In this document: one piece after another, positions 5,629-13,983 of the stretch
Numbering within the stretch: position 1 is the first letter of the stretch
Layout: each line of letters opens with the position of its first letter
From: an uncultured Lachnospiraceae bacterium
GTDB taxonomy: Bacteria > Bacillota > Clostridia > Lachnospirales > Lachnospiraceae
Direction of reading: 5' to 3'
Assembly (NCBI GenBank): GCA_900544685.1
Contig: UQWA01000037.1
Span: 1 to 21,351 of the forward strand
Length of the DNA stretch: 21,351 bases
The notes under the pieces: model-generated
The model's database searches: none
What the model saw: only the letters and a program-made list of their open reading frames with translations
What the model was told of the DNA's origin: nothing
Made by a program: the position numbers and the translations under genes

Positions 5629-8600
5629 TTGAATTTTACACATTTGCATGTGCATACGGAGTACAGTCTTCTGGACGGCTCCAATAAGATTAAGGAATAT
5701 GTGAGCAGGGTCAAGGAACTTGGTATGAACAGTGCTGCGATAACAGATCATGGTGTTATGTTTGGTGTGATTGATTTTTACCGTGCAGCACGGGCAGAGG
5801 GAATTAATCCGATCCTGGGATGTGAAGTATATGTGGCACCTGGATCACGTTTTGACAGGGAAAAATCCAGCGGGGATGACCGGTATTATCATCTGGTTCT
5901 TCTGGCAGAGAATAACAAAGGCTACAGCAATCTGATGAAGATCGTGTCCAAGGGCTATACGGAAGGGTATTATTATAAGCCACGTGTGGATCGCTCCGTT
6001 TTGGAAGAGTACCATGAGGGAATCATTGCTTTGAGTGCCTGCCTGGCTGGAGAAGTGCAGAAGTATCTGGCAAGGGGCATGTATGAAGAGGCGAAGAAAG
6101 CAGCGCTGGAGCATGAGCAGATATTTGGAAAGGGTAATTATTTTCTTGAATTGCAGGATCATGGGATACCAGAGCAGAAACTGGTGAATCAGCAGTTGCT
6201 TCGGATGAGTAGAGAGACAGGCATTGAACTGGTGGCTACTAATGACGTGCACTACACTTACGCAGAGGATGCGGATTCCCATGATATTCTGCTGTGTATC
6301 CAGACTGGCAAGAAGCTGGATGATGAAGAACGTATGCGCTACGAAGGCGGTCAGTATTATGTGAAGTCACCGGAAGAAATGGCACAGCTTTTCCCATATG
6401 CACTACAGGCACTGGAAAATACCCAGAAGATCGCAGACCGTTGCCATGTGGAGATCGAATTTGGCGTGACCAAGCTGCCAAAGTTTGATGTGCCGGAAGG
6501 CTATACCTCATGGGAATATCTGAATAAACTGTGTTTTGACGGCCTTGCAGAACGGTATGAGGAACAGCAGGCAGAGGGATTAAAAGAGCGCCTGAATTAT
6601 GAACTGGGAATTATCCAGAAAATGGGTTATGTTGATTATTTCCTGATTGTGTGGGACTTTATTCATTACGCCAGAGAGCATGACATTATGGTGGGACCGG
6701 GACGTGGATCAGCTGCGGGAAGCCTGGTTTCCTATACACTGGGAATCACGAAGCTGGACCCGATTAAGTATAATCTGCTGTTTGAACGATTCCTGAATCC
6801 GGAGCGAGTATCCATGCCGGATATTGACGTGGACTTCTGTTTTGAAAGAAGACAGGAAGTCATTGACTATGTGGTGCGTAAGTATGGAAAGGAAAAAGTT
6901 GTTCAGATCGTTACCTTTGGTACGCTTGCAGCCCGTGGTGTTATCCGTGATGTGGGACGTGTCATGGATATTCCTTATGCGATAGTGGATAATGTGGCGA
7001 AGATGATACCGCAGGAACTGAATATCACCATAGACAAAGCCTTAAAAATGAATCCTGATCTGAAAAAGCTGTATGAAGAGGATGCACAGATGCGACGTCT
7101 GATTGATATGTCCAGAAGACTGGAGGGTCTGCCACGACATACATCCATGCATGCGGCAGGCGTTGTTATCTGTCAGAAGGCAGCAGATGAATATGTGCCT
7201 CTGGCACTTGGATCTGACGGATCACCGGTCACTCAGTTCACCATGACCACACTGGAAGAACTGGGGCTTCTGAAAATGGACTTTCTGGGACTGCGAACTC
7301 TGACTGTGATTCAGAATGCAGTAAAATTTGTAGAGCAGAATACCGGTGTAGTGCTGGATATGGATCATATTGATTACAATGACCCAAAGGTTCTGGCATC
7401 TTTAAGTACAGGAAAGACAGACGGTGTGTTCCAGTTGGAAAGTGCTGGTATGAAGAACTTCATGAAAGAACTGAAGCCGGAGAGTCTGGAAGATATCATT
7501 GCGGGGATTGCATTATATCGTCCCGGTCCAATGGATTTTATACCACAGTATATTAAGGGAAAGAACAACGCAGAGAGTATCACCTACGACTGTCCGCAGT
7601 TAAAGCCGATTCTGGAAGCTACCTATGGATGCATTGTTTATCAGGAACAGGTTATGCAGATTGTGCGTGACCTGGGAGGATATACGCTGGGAAGAAGCGA
7701 CCTGCTCCGCCGTGCCATGTCTAAGAAAAAAGCAGCGGTTATGGAGAAGGAACGTCAGAATTTTGTATACGGTAATGAAGAAGAAGGCGTTCCGGGATGT
7801 ATCAAAAATGGAATATCAGAAGCGGTTGCTAACAAGATCTATGATGACATGATTGACTTTGCCAAATATGCGTTTAACAAGTCCCATGCGGCAGCCTATG
7901 CAGTGGTTTCTTATCAGACAGCGTATCTGAAGTATTATTATCCGGTAGAGTTTATGGCTGCACTGATGACATCAGTCATTGATAACTCTGCAAAAGTGGC
8001 AGAATATCATATGACCTGTCGGCAGATGGGAATCCAGATTCTGCCCCCGGATATTAATCTGGGAGAGAGTGGATTTACTGTAGATGGAAACAATATCCGG
8101 TATGGACTGTCTGCCATCAAGAGTGTGGGAAAACCAGTGATCGCAGCGATTGTGGAAGAGAGGAAACAGAACGGAAAATACACATCCCTGAAGAATTTTA
8201 TGGAACGTTTGTCAGGAAAAGAGATTAACAAAAGAACGGTGGAAAACTTCATCAAGTCCGGAGCATTTGACAGTCTTGGCGGAAAACGGCATCAATTTAT
8301 GCTGATTTATGGACCTTTGATGGATTCTGTGAATCAGGAGAAGAAGAACTCTATGGCAGGTCAGATGTCCCTCTTTGATTTCGTAGGAGAAGAGGAGAAG
8401 AAGGAATTCGAGATCACTATGCCAGATGTGGAAGAATATGAGAAAGAGCAGCTCCTTTCTTATGAAAAAGAGGTACTGGGATTCTATGTCAGCGGTCATC
8501 CACTGGAACAGTACGAAGGCATCTGGAAAAAACATATTACCAATGTGACGGCGGATTTTGCGCTGGATGAAGAAACCGGGCACTCCAGAGTAACCGATGG

Positions 8601-9081
8601 TATCAAGGCTACTGTGGGCGGTATGATTGTGGAAAAGACAATTAAGTATACAAGAAACAATCAGACCATGGCGTTCCTGACGGTGGAAGATCTGCTTGGA
8701 ACCGTGGAAGTAGTGGTATTTCCTCGGGATTACGAGAAGAATAAGAATCAGCTTGTGGAAGACGAAAAGGTCTTTATTACAGGAAGGGTATCAGTAGAGG
8801 AAGATAAGCCAAGTAAGCTGATCTGTGAAAAAATAAAGAACTTTAAGGATATCACCCGGGAAGTCTGGATCCAGTTTACAGATATGAATGCCTATCAGGA
8901 AAATGAACGGCAGTTATATAATATTCTACGGGAATCTGACGGAAAAGATCGTGTAGTGATCTATGTCAGATCACCGAAAGCAGTGAAGCGTCTGTCAGAA
9001 AACTGGACAGTAAATGCAGATGAAGATCTGCTTCGGAAGCTGTCTGAAAAGTTCGGATCAGAAAATGTAAAAACTATTTGA
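5629..9081 (+). CDS. dnaE: DNA polymerase III alpha subunit (DnaE)
   Basis: A replicative C-family polymerase of 1150 residues, close to the usual DnaE length. The N-terminal PHP domain begins at HLHVHTEYSLLDG (5-17), with TDHG near 40. The palm carries PDIDVDF at 397-403, with D398 and D400 as catalytic aspartates, and the third, D551, in KMDFLGL. A GPGRGSAAG nucleotide-binding loop lies just before them. The fingers, the tandem helix-hairpin-helix region (around ALYRPGPMDFIPQYI) and a C-terminal OB fold (about 980-1080) follow. There is no 3'-5' exonuclease insertion, so it is DnaE rather than PolC. The start is a TTG at 5629 with GAGG 8 nt upstream; no ATG in frame is better placed. It is probably co-expressed with pfkA, although pfkA has a candidate promoter overlapping the dnaE end. 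Confidence 0.97.
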   Translation: MNFTHLHVHTEYSLLDGSNKIKEYVSRVKELGMNSAAITDHGVMFGVIDFYRAARAEGINPILGCEVYVAPGSRFDREKSSGDDRYYHLVLLAENNKGYSNLMKIVSKGYTEGYYYKPRVDRSVLEEYHEGIIALSACLAGEVQKYLARGMYEEAKKAALEHEQIFGKGNYFLELQDHGIPEQKLVNQQLLRMSRETGIELVATNDVHYTYAEDADSHDILLCIQTGKKLDDEERMRYEGGQYYVKSPEEMAQLFPYALQALENTQKIADRCHVEIEFGVTKLPKFDVPEGYTSWEYLNKLCFDGLAERYEEQQAEGLKERLNYELGIIQKMGYVDYFLIVWDFIHYAREHDIMVGPGRGSAAGSLVSYTLGITKLDPIKYNLLFERFLNPERVSMPDIDVDFCFERRQEVIDYVVRKYGKEKVVQIVTFGTLAARGVIRDVGRVMDIPYAIVDNVAKMIPQELNITIDKALKMNPDLKKLYEEDAQMRRLIDMSRRLEGLPRHTSMHAAGVVICQKAADEYVPLALGSDGSPVTQFTMTTLEELGLLKMDFLGLRTLTVIQNAVKFVEQNTGVVLDMDHIDYNDPKVLASLSTGKTDGVFQLESAGMKNFMKELKPESLEDIIAGIALYRPGPMDFIPQYIKGKNNAESITYDCPQLKPILEATYGCIVYQEQVMQIVRDLGGYTLGRSDLLRRAMSKKKAAVMEKERQNFVYGNEEEGVPGCIKNGISEAVANKIYDDMIDFAKYAFNKSHAAAYAVVSYQTAYLKYYYPVEFMAALMTSVIDNSAKVAEYHMTCRQMGIQILPPDINLGESGFTVDGNNIRYGLSAIKSVGKPVIAAIVEERKQNGKYTSLKNFMERLSGKEINKRTVENFIKSGAFDSLGGKRHQFMLIYGPLMDSVNQEKKNSMAGQMSLFDFVGEEEKKEFEITMPDVEEYEKEQLLSYEKEVLGFYVSGHPLEQYEGIWKKHITNVTADFALDEETGHSRVTDGIKATVGGMIVEKTIKYTRNNQTMAFLTVEDLLGTVEVVVFPRDYEKNKNQLVEDEKVFITGRVSVEEDKPSKLICEKIKNFKDITREVWIQFTDMNAYQENERQLYNILRESDGKDRVVIYVRSPKAVKRLSENWTVNADEDLLRKLSEKFGSENVKTI

Positions 9082-9106
9082 AAATACAAATAAAATGAAT
9101 TACACT
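9078..9106 (+). promoter_or_regulatory. Candidate promoter of pfkA overlapping the dnaE stop
   Basis: TTGAAA (9078-9083), 17-bp spacer, TACACT (9101-9106). The -35 box overlaps the dnaE stop codon. It leaves a leader of about 40 nt before the pfkA ATG. Confidence 0.55.
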
Positions 9107-9152
9107 ATAGAAAAATGTGAAAAACAGCAAAGCCTTTTGAGGAGGAGATACC

Positions 9153-10127
9153 ATGGAAAAAGAAATCAAAACAATTGGTGTGCTGACCAGCGGCGGAGAT
9201 GCGTCCGGAATGAATGCAGCAATCCGTGCGGTAGTCAGAAAGGCAATCTATAATGGCAAAAAAGTAAAGGGTATCTACCGTGGATACAGCGGTCTGTTAA
9301 ATGAAGAAATCCGTGACATGACAGCAAGAGATGTGTCAGATATCATTGCCCGCGGCGGCACCATTCTGGGAACTGCAAGATGTGCAGAATTCTGCACAGA
9401 AGAAGGACAGAAACTGGGCGCTGAGATCTGCAAGAAGCACGGTATTGACGGTCTGGTAGTTATCGGAGGTGATGGCTCTTTTGCGGGAGCACAGAAGCTG
9501 GCGGCATTAGGGGTAAATACCATTGGTGTTCCGGGTACCATTGATCTGGATATTGCATGTACCGAGTATACCATCGGATTTGATACAGCAATCAATACGG
9601 CAATGGAAGCTATCGATAAAGTTCGTGATACCTCTACTTCTCATGAGCGGTGCAGTATTATAGAGGTAATGGGAAGACATGCAGGTTATATTGCATTGTA
9701 TTGTGGTATTGCCAATGGAGCGGAAGATATTCTGGTTCCGGAACGTTATAATTATGATGAACAGGAACTGATCAATAACATTATCCGTAACAGAAAGCGT
9801 GGCAAGAAGCACCATATCATTATTAATGCAGAAGGTATTGGACATTCCACCTCTATGGCAAGACGTATTCAGGCAGCAACCGGTGTGGAGACAAGAGCGA
9901 CCATTCTTGGTCATATGCAGCGTGGAGGAAGCCCAACCTGTAAGGATCGTGTATATGCATCTATGATGGGAGCCTATGCAGCAGACCTTCTGTGTGCAGG
10001 CAAGAGCAATCGTGTAGTAGGATATCGTCATGGTGATTTTACAGATTTTGATATTGATGAGGCACTGGCTATGCAGAAGGATCTGCCGGAATACATGTGG
10101 GAGGTAGCAAGAGCATTGTCGGTATAG
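9153..10127 (+). CDS. pfkA: ATP-dependent 6-phosphofructokinase
   Basis: A 324-residue PfkA of normal length, catalysing fructose-6-phosphate + ATP to fructose-1,6-bisphosphate, the committed glycolytic step, in the cytosol. Visible motifs are the ATP loop TSGGDASGMNAAIR at 12-25, GGDGS at 105-109, PGTIDLD at 127-133 with catalytic D131 and D133, MGRHAG, and QRGGSP. Gly108 in GGDGS and Gly128 in PGTID are the ATP-type residues; pyrophosphate-dependent enzymes carry Asp and Lys there. The usual PGTIDND is PGTIDLD here, with Leu132 replacing Asn. I recall this variant in other Lachnospiraceae PfkA proteins, so it is probably a clade feature rather than damage. GAGGAGGAG precedes the ATG. The RNA methyltransferase gene follows within 33 bp. 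Confidence 0.95.
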   Translation: MEKEIKTIGVLTSGGDASGMNAAIRAVVRKAIYNGKKVKGIYRGYSGLLNEEIRDMTARDVSDIIARGGTILGTARCAEFCTEEGQKLGAEICKKHGIDGLVVIGGDGSFAGAQKLAALGVNTIGVPGTIDLDIACTEYTIGFDTAINTAMEAIDKVRDTSTSHERCSIIEVMGRHAGYIALYCGIANGAEDILVPERYNYDEQELINNIIRNRKRGKKHHIIINAEGIGHSTSMARRIQAATGVETRATILGHMQRGGSPTCKDRVYASMMGAYAADLLCAGKSNRVVGYRHGDFTDFDIDEALAMQKDLPEYMWEVARALSV

Positions 10128-10159
10128 CAGACAGATGACAATTGCAGATAAGCTATAAT

Positions 10160-10933
10160 ATGATAGAAAGTACAGCAAATAAGCAGGTCAGGAATCTGAT
10201 ACAATTGATAAAGAAGGCGAAAGTCCGGCGGGAAACACAGACTTTTGTGGTGGAAGGCATTCGTATGTTCCGCGAGGTGCCAAAAGAACGTCTGGTGCAG
10301 ACTTATGTATCAGAGAATTTTCTGGAAAAGCAGGAGAATCACGAAGCTCTGAAGGGCATTCATTATGAGGTCATGACGGACAAGGTGTTCGCAGCAGTTT
10401 CTGACACACAGACTCCTCAGGGAATACTTTGTGTTGTGCGGCAGAAGGAATATACACTGGAAGAGATCTTAAAGAAAGAACATCCGTTTTTGATGATTCT
10501 GGAAAATCTTCAGGATCCTGGCAATCTGGGTACAATTTTTCGCACGGCAGAGGGAGCAGGAGTGGATGGTATCATTATGAGTTCGGATACCGTGGACATT
10601 TATAATCCCAAGACGGTGCGTTCAACCATGGGATCCCTGTACCGTATGCCTTTCTTCTATGAGAAGGATCTGAAGGGTGTGGTTAAGAGAATAAAGGAAA
10701 AGAAAGTCTCCGTCTATGCAGCGCACTTAAAAGGCAAACAGGCATACTACCTTGAGGATTACAGAAGAGGGTGTGCATTCCTGATCGGCAATGAAGGAAA
10801 TGGACTGACAGATGAACTGACGGCACTGGCAGACACGTATATCAGAATTCCAATGGAAGGGCAGGTAGAGTCTCTGAATGCAGCCATAGCAGCAGCAGTA
10901 TTAATGTATGAAGTAAAAAGACAGCGAGATTGA
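10160..10933 (+). CDS. SpoU/TrmH-family RNA 2'-O-methyltransferase
   Basis: A SAM-dependent SPOUT (trefoil-knot) methyltransferase of 257 residues, probably modifying a ribose in 23S rRNA (RlmB or YsgA type); the exact target is not readable. An N-terminal L30e-like substrate-binding domain covers about 1-90. The catalytic domain has motif 1 at 115-130 (ENLQDPGNLGTIFRTA, with the conserved Asn and Arg128), motif 2 at 149-159 (NPKTVRSTMGS) and motif 3 at 208-241 (LIGNEGNGL then SLNAA). The open frame reaches back to a TTG at 10142. I prefer the ATG at 10160, because family members begin with an Ile-x-Ser-x-x-Asn-like stretch equal to MIESTANKQV. Both starts have weak ribosome binding sites. 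It lies 32 bp after pfkA with no terminator between, so it is probably co-transcribed. Confidence 0.9.
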   Translation: MIESTANKQVRNLIQLIKKAKVRRETQTFVVEGIRMFREVPKERLVQTYVSENFLEKQENHEALKGIHYEVMTDKVFAAVSDTQTPQGILCVVRQKEYTLEEILKKEHPFLMILENLQDPGNLGTIFRTAEGAGVDGIIMSSDTVDIYNPKTVRSTMGSLYRMPFFYEKDLKGVVKRIKEKKVSVYAAHLKGKQAYYLEDYRRGCAFLIGNEGNGLTDELTALADTYIRIPMEGQVESLNAAIAAAVLMYEVKRQRD

Positions 10934-10939
10934 TCAGAA

Positions 10940-10974
10940 CCCGTCTTACATAAATTAGTAAGACGGGGATTTTT
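10940..10974 (+). terminator. Intrinsic terminator after the RNA methyltransferase
   Basis: Perfect 10-bp stem 10940-10949/10958-10967 with an 8-nt AT loop, then GA and a T5 tract (10970-10974). It closes the dnaE-pfkA-methyltransferase group. Confidence 0.88.
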
Positions 10975-10992
10975 ATGACATTTTTTAGGGGG

Positions 10993-11021
10993 TTGACAAA
11001 GAAAGTTAACTATCGTACAAT
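10993..11021 (+). promoter_or_regulatory. Strong promoter of the cell-wall hydrolase
   Basis: Perfect TTGACA (10993-10998), 17-bp spacer, TACAAT (11016-11021), one mismatch from consensus. The start would lie near 11028, which gives a 5' leader of about 129 nt. Confidence 0.85.
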
Positions 11022-11156
11022 AGGACTGTAAAAATTCTTAACAAATTTGTAATAATATGTGCTGAAAAATGTAAAAACTTGCAGAGAGCCATAAAAAAGG
11101 GAGTTGCAAAAAGGCTTTTCGGTGGTGATTACAGGAGCACATACGGAGGTTATGTA

Positions 11157-12467
11157 ATGAAAAACAGAACAAAAGCAGCAATTTGTAGTACTGTCTCAGT
11201 CCTGACCCTTTCTGTGATGTCTTCTTCTACCGTTATGGCAGCAGAAAGCAGCAGATGTGGTGGAAAGAACGTGGCAGTTGCCAATGTAAGCAGCGAATTA
11301 CTGATTCGTGCAAGCGCAGATGACAGCAGTGCTGTGATTGGATATGTACCAAGTGCCGGCGGTGTGATGGTAAAGAGTATGGATGCTGACTGGACGAAGG
11401 TAGAGGTTGGAAATAAGACAGGTTATGTACGAACAGAGTATCTTGCATTTGATGACAAGGCAGATGAACTGAAGTCTGTATACGGAGTACACGGGGCAGT
11501 TGCTTCCTGGGATGATGTAAAGATTTTCTCAGATCATGAAGATACATCTTCTATTATCGGAACGATGAATGAGGGTGAAGGATACGAGGTACTGGGAAGT
11601 ACAAATGACTGGGTAGAGATTCAGCTGGATAATGGAGAGACTGCGTATGTTGCAGCAGAAGATGTGGAAACTACCATGGTAGTTGATGGGGCAGTGTCAG
11701 TAGACGACGGCACGGCACAGACCACAACAACTACATATACAGAATCTGTACAGAATAATACTTACACAGAACAGACTGCAGATGCTACAGTGCCGGATAC
11801 CTATACTGCTGATACAGAATATTATGCGCCGGAGACAGAATATGCAGCAGATACTGAGTATTATGCACCAGATACAGAATATGTACCTGAAACAGAGTAT
11901 ACACCGGAGACGGAATATGTAGCAGAAACAGAATATATACCTGAAACAGAGTATACACCAGAAACGGAATATGTAGCAGAAACAGAGTACATCCCAGAAA
12001 CAGAATATGTATCAGAAACAGAATATGTACCAGAAACAGAATATGTACCAGAAACAGAGTATATCCCAGAAACAGAGTACACACCAGAGACAGAATATGT
12101 AGAAGAAACTGAGAGCACGGAGAGTGCAGTGAGTGCGAGTAGCAGTGATCTGGATTTGCTGGCAGCACTGATCTACTGTGAAGCAGGCAACCAGTCTATG
12201 GAAGGTAAAATTGCAGTAGGACAGGTAGTTATGAATCGTGTGGCAAGTTCTTCTTTTGCAAATACCATTCATGATGTTATTTATGAAGGCGGACAGTTTA
12301 CACCGGCATCCAGTGGATGGCTGGACAGTGTGATCGGAAGTGCACCAAGTGACTGTTACGAGGCGGCACAGGCAGCCCTGAATGGACAGGGAACTGTTGG
12401 AGGAGCACTTTACTTCAATACAGGATCCGGAAAAGGAACCCAGATTGGGGCACATCAGTTCTACTAA
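11157..12467 (+). CDS. Secreted cell-wall hydrolase: SH3-SH3, ETEY repeat stalk, SleB-type domain
   Basis: A 436-residue exported protein that probably cuts peptidoglycan. Residues 1-28 are a signal peptide (basic start, hydrophobic core, VMA-A cleavage region). Two bacterial SH3 domains follow, at about 38-96 and 104-170, expected to bind peptidoglycan. Residues 219-319 are a stalk of tandem Glu-Thr-Glu-Tyr hexapeptides. Residues about 332-436 are a Hydrolase_2/SleB domain with the catalytic-type Glu342 in LIYCEAGNQ, and NRV and ALYFNTG motifs downstream. The open frame extends to a TTG at 11079, but GGAGG 7 nt before the ATG at 11157 and the signal peptide fix the start there. No LPxTG anchor is seen, so it should be released or held by the SH3 domains. 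It is monocistronic. SleB relatives are spore-lytic amidases or transglycosylases, but this one need not act in germination. Confidence 0.88.
   Translation: MKNRTKAAICSTVSVLTLSVMSSSTVMAAESSRCGGKNVAVANVSSELLIRASADDSSAVIGYVPSAGGVMVKSMDADWTKVEVGNKTGYVRTEYLAFDDKADELKSVYGVHGAVASWDDVKIFSDHEDTSSIIGTMNEGEGYEVLGSTNDWVEIQLDNGETAYVAAEDVETTMVVDGAVSVDDGTAQTTTTTYTESVQNNTYTEQTADATVPDTYTADTEYYAPETEYAADTEYYAPDTEYVPETEYTPETEYVAETEYIPETEYTPETEYVAETEYIPETEYVSETEYVPETEYVPETEYIPETEYTPETEYVEETESTESAVSASSSDLDLLAALIYCEAGNQSMEGKIAVGQVVMNRVASSSFANTIHDVIYEGGQFTPASSGWLDSVIGSAPSDCYEAAQAALNGQGTVGGALYFNTGSGKGTQIGAHQFY
11811..12113 (+). repeat. 18-bp tandem repeat encoding ETEYxP hexapeptides
   Basis: About 17 head-to-tail units, each a variant of Glu-Thr-Glu-Tyr-x-(Pro/Ala/Ser), encoded in frame by 18-bp units around CAGAAACAGAATATGTAC. 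The first units are less regular (YYAPE, YAAD). The third-from-last residues vary between Val, Ile and Thr. Base variation is mostly silent or conservative, so selection keeps the protein pattern. The block is acidic and Tyr-rich and should form an extended stalk. It is prone to copy-number change by slippage. Confidence 0.95.
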
Positions 12468-12487
12468 AATATAAGAAGAATATTAAG

Positions 12488-12529
12488 ATACCATATCTGA
12501 TACTTATGTGTCAGGTGTGGTATTTTTTT
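12488..12529 (+). terminator. Intrinsic terminator after the hydrolase
   Basis: A 15-bp stem, 12488-12502 with 12509-12523, fully paired with four G-U wobbles, a 6-nt loop and a T7 tract (12523-12529). It begins 20 nt after the stop codon. Confidence 0.9.
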
Positions 12530-12537
12530 ATATGTTA

Positions 12538-12546
12538 TGATATAAT
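12538..12546 (+). promoter_or_regulatory. Extended -10 promoter of the nfeD-SPFH unit
   Basis: TGATATAAT (12538-12546) is a perfect extended -10 (TG-n-TATAAT). The -35 position, in the right arm of the preceding terminator, is weak. The start would be near 12552, leaving a leader of about 34 nt with GGAGG. Confidence 0.6.
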
Positions 12547-12585
12547 AGGAAAACATGAAAAGCCGGACGGGAAAGGAGGAGCAAA

Positions 12586-13035
12586 ATGGATTTTGTTATG
12601 TTACCGGTGCACTGGATGATCTTGTTTATTCTGTTGCTGGTAATAGAGCTGCTGACGATGGGGCTAACCACAATCTGGTTTGCGGGAGGAGCTCTTGCAG
12701 GGCTGATTGCCAATGTCTGCGGACTGGATTTTTGGCCACAGATGATGGCGTTTGTTGCAGTTTCGTTTTTATTGCTGTTTTTTACAAGACCATTTGCGGT
12801 AAAATATGTGAACAAAGGGCATGTTTCTACCAATGTGGATGAACTGATCGGAATGGAAGGTGTAGTCCTGGAGGAGATCGATAATCTAAGGGCATCCGGC
12901 AAGGTTCAGGTCAGAGGGATGGAATGGACAGCCAGATCTCAGGATCAGGAACGGAGAATTGCAAAAGATAAGATTATAGAAGTATGTGCTATTGAAGGGG
13001 TAAAATTAATCGTAAAAGAAAAGGAGAACAACTGA
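12586..13035 (+). CDS. NfeD-like membrane protein
   Basis: A 149-residue short NfeD-family protein. Three hydrophobic segments are seen at about residues 9-30, 31-46 and 52-68, followed by a soluble C-terminal OB-fold domain (about 85-145, starting at LIGMEGVVLEEI). It has no ClpP-like protease domain, so it is the short NfeD1b type. NfeD proteins work with SPFH/stomatin proteins in membrane microdomains, and the SPFH gene begins one base after this stop codon. AAAGGAGG lies shortly before the ATG. An alternative upstream reading frame start at 12555 is out of frame. Its molecular activity is unknown; the family assignment is solid from topology plus partner. Confidence 0.88.
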   Translation: MDFVMLPVHWMILFILLLVIELLTMGLTTIWFAGGALAGLIANVCGLDFWPQMMAFVAVSFLLLFFTRPFAVKYVNKGHVSTNVDELIGMEGVVLEEIDNLRASGKVQVRGMEWTARSQDQERRIAKDKIIEVCAIEGVKLIVKEKENN

Positions 13036-13036
13036 T

Positions 13037-13954
13037 ATGAGCATTGCAATTATTATTCTTATTGTTATATTATTATTACTGTCAAGAAATATTCGTATTG
13101 TACCGCAGGCACAGGCAATGGTAGTAGAGCGTCTGGGTGGATACAGGGCAACCTGGAATGTGGGACTGCATTTTAAAGTGCCGATTCTGGACCGCGTAGC
13201 AAAGAAAGTGGTTTTAAAGGAACAGGTAGTGGATTTCCCGCCACAGCCGGTGATCACTAAAGATAATGTTACCATGCAGATTGATACAGTAGTATTTTTC
13301 CAGATCACAGATCCGAAGTTATACACATATGGCGTGGAAAATCCAATCATGGCAATTGAGAACCTGACGGCTACCACATTAAGAAATATTATTGGTGACC
13401 TGGAACTGGATGAGACACTGACTTCCAGAGAGACAATCAATACGAAGATGAGAGCATCCCTGGATGTGGCCACAGATCCATGGGGCATCAAGGTGAACCG
13501 TGTGGAACTGAAGAATATCATTCCTCCTGCAGCCATTCAGGAAGCCATGGAAAAACAGATGAAGGCAGAGCGTGAAAGACGTGAGACGATTCTGGTGGCA
13601 GAAGGTGAGAAGAAGTCAGCCATTCTGGTAGCTGAAGGTAAAAAAGAAGCCATGATTTTGGATGCACAGGCAGCCAAAGAATCAGCTATTCTGAAAGCGG
13701 AAGCAGAGAAAGAGAAGATGATCCGTGAAGCAGAAGGTGAGGCAGCAGCCATTCTGAAGGTACAGCAGGCCAATGCAGACGGTATCCGTTTCCTGAAGGA
13801 AGCGGGAGCAGACGAGAGTGTACTGACACTGAAGAGCTTTGAAGCAATGGCGAAGATTGCAGATGGTCAGGCAACTAAGATTATTATTCCATCTGAGATG
13901 CAGAATCTGGCAGGAAGCATCAAGGCAGCAGTAGAAGTAGCCAAAGAAGCGTAA
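13037..13954 (+). CDS. SPFH/band-7 (stomatin-like, QmcA-type) protein
   Basis: A 305-residue membrane-anchored scaffold protein. Residues 1-16 form one hydrophobic anchor (MSIAIIILIVILLLL). The SPFH domain covers about 20-180, with the typical VVERLGGY (residues 29-36) and GLHFKVPILDRV. Residues about 180-250 are a long Ala/Glu/Lys-rich coiled coil with repeated ILVAEGEKK-type units. A conserved C-terminal part runs from there to 305. Proteins of this type oligomerise at the membrane and organise microdomains or hold membrane proteases. The start is 1 bp after the NfeD-like gene, with AAGGAGAAC inside the end of that gene, so translation is probably coupled. argF follows 29 bp later, apparently on the same transcript. 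It is a stomatin-like protein rather than a flotillin, because the length and NfeD partner fit that group. Confidence 0.92.
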   Translation: MSIAIIILIVILLLLSRNIRIVPQAQAMVVERLGGYRATWNVGLHFKVPILDRVAKKVVLKEQVVDFPPQPVITKDNVTMQIDTVVFFQITDPKLYTYGVENPIMAIENLTATTLRNIIGDLELDETLTSRETINTKMRASLDVATDPWGIKVNRVELKNIIPPAAIQEAMEKQMKAERERRETILVAEGEKKSAILVAEGKKEAMILDAQAAKESAILKAEAEKEKMIREAEGEAAAILKVQQANADGIRFLKEAGADESVLTLKSFEAMAKIADGQATKIIIPSEMQNLAGSIKAAVEVAKEA

Positions 13955-13983
13955 GAAAAATATATGACAGAAGGTTTAAGAAG

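Noticed and set aside
11079..11156. 26-codon extension of the hydrolase from a TTG
   Set aside because: It would bury the signal peptide, and a clear GGAGG sits before the ATG at 11157.
11028..11156. c-di-AMP (ydaO) riboswitch before the cell-wall hydrolase
   Set aside because: The context fits, but the leader is too short, and none of the class's conserved stretches that I remember are present.
11811..12113. CRISPR-like array
   Set aside because: Units are contiguous with an 18-bp period and no spacers, and they encode an in-frame protein repeat.
11785..12168. Minus-strand frames rich in YSVSG/ILFLVH repeats
   Set aside because: They are the complement of the 18-bp ETEY repeat. Any frame through a stop-free repeat stays open. 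No ribosome site or promoter was seen.
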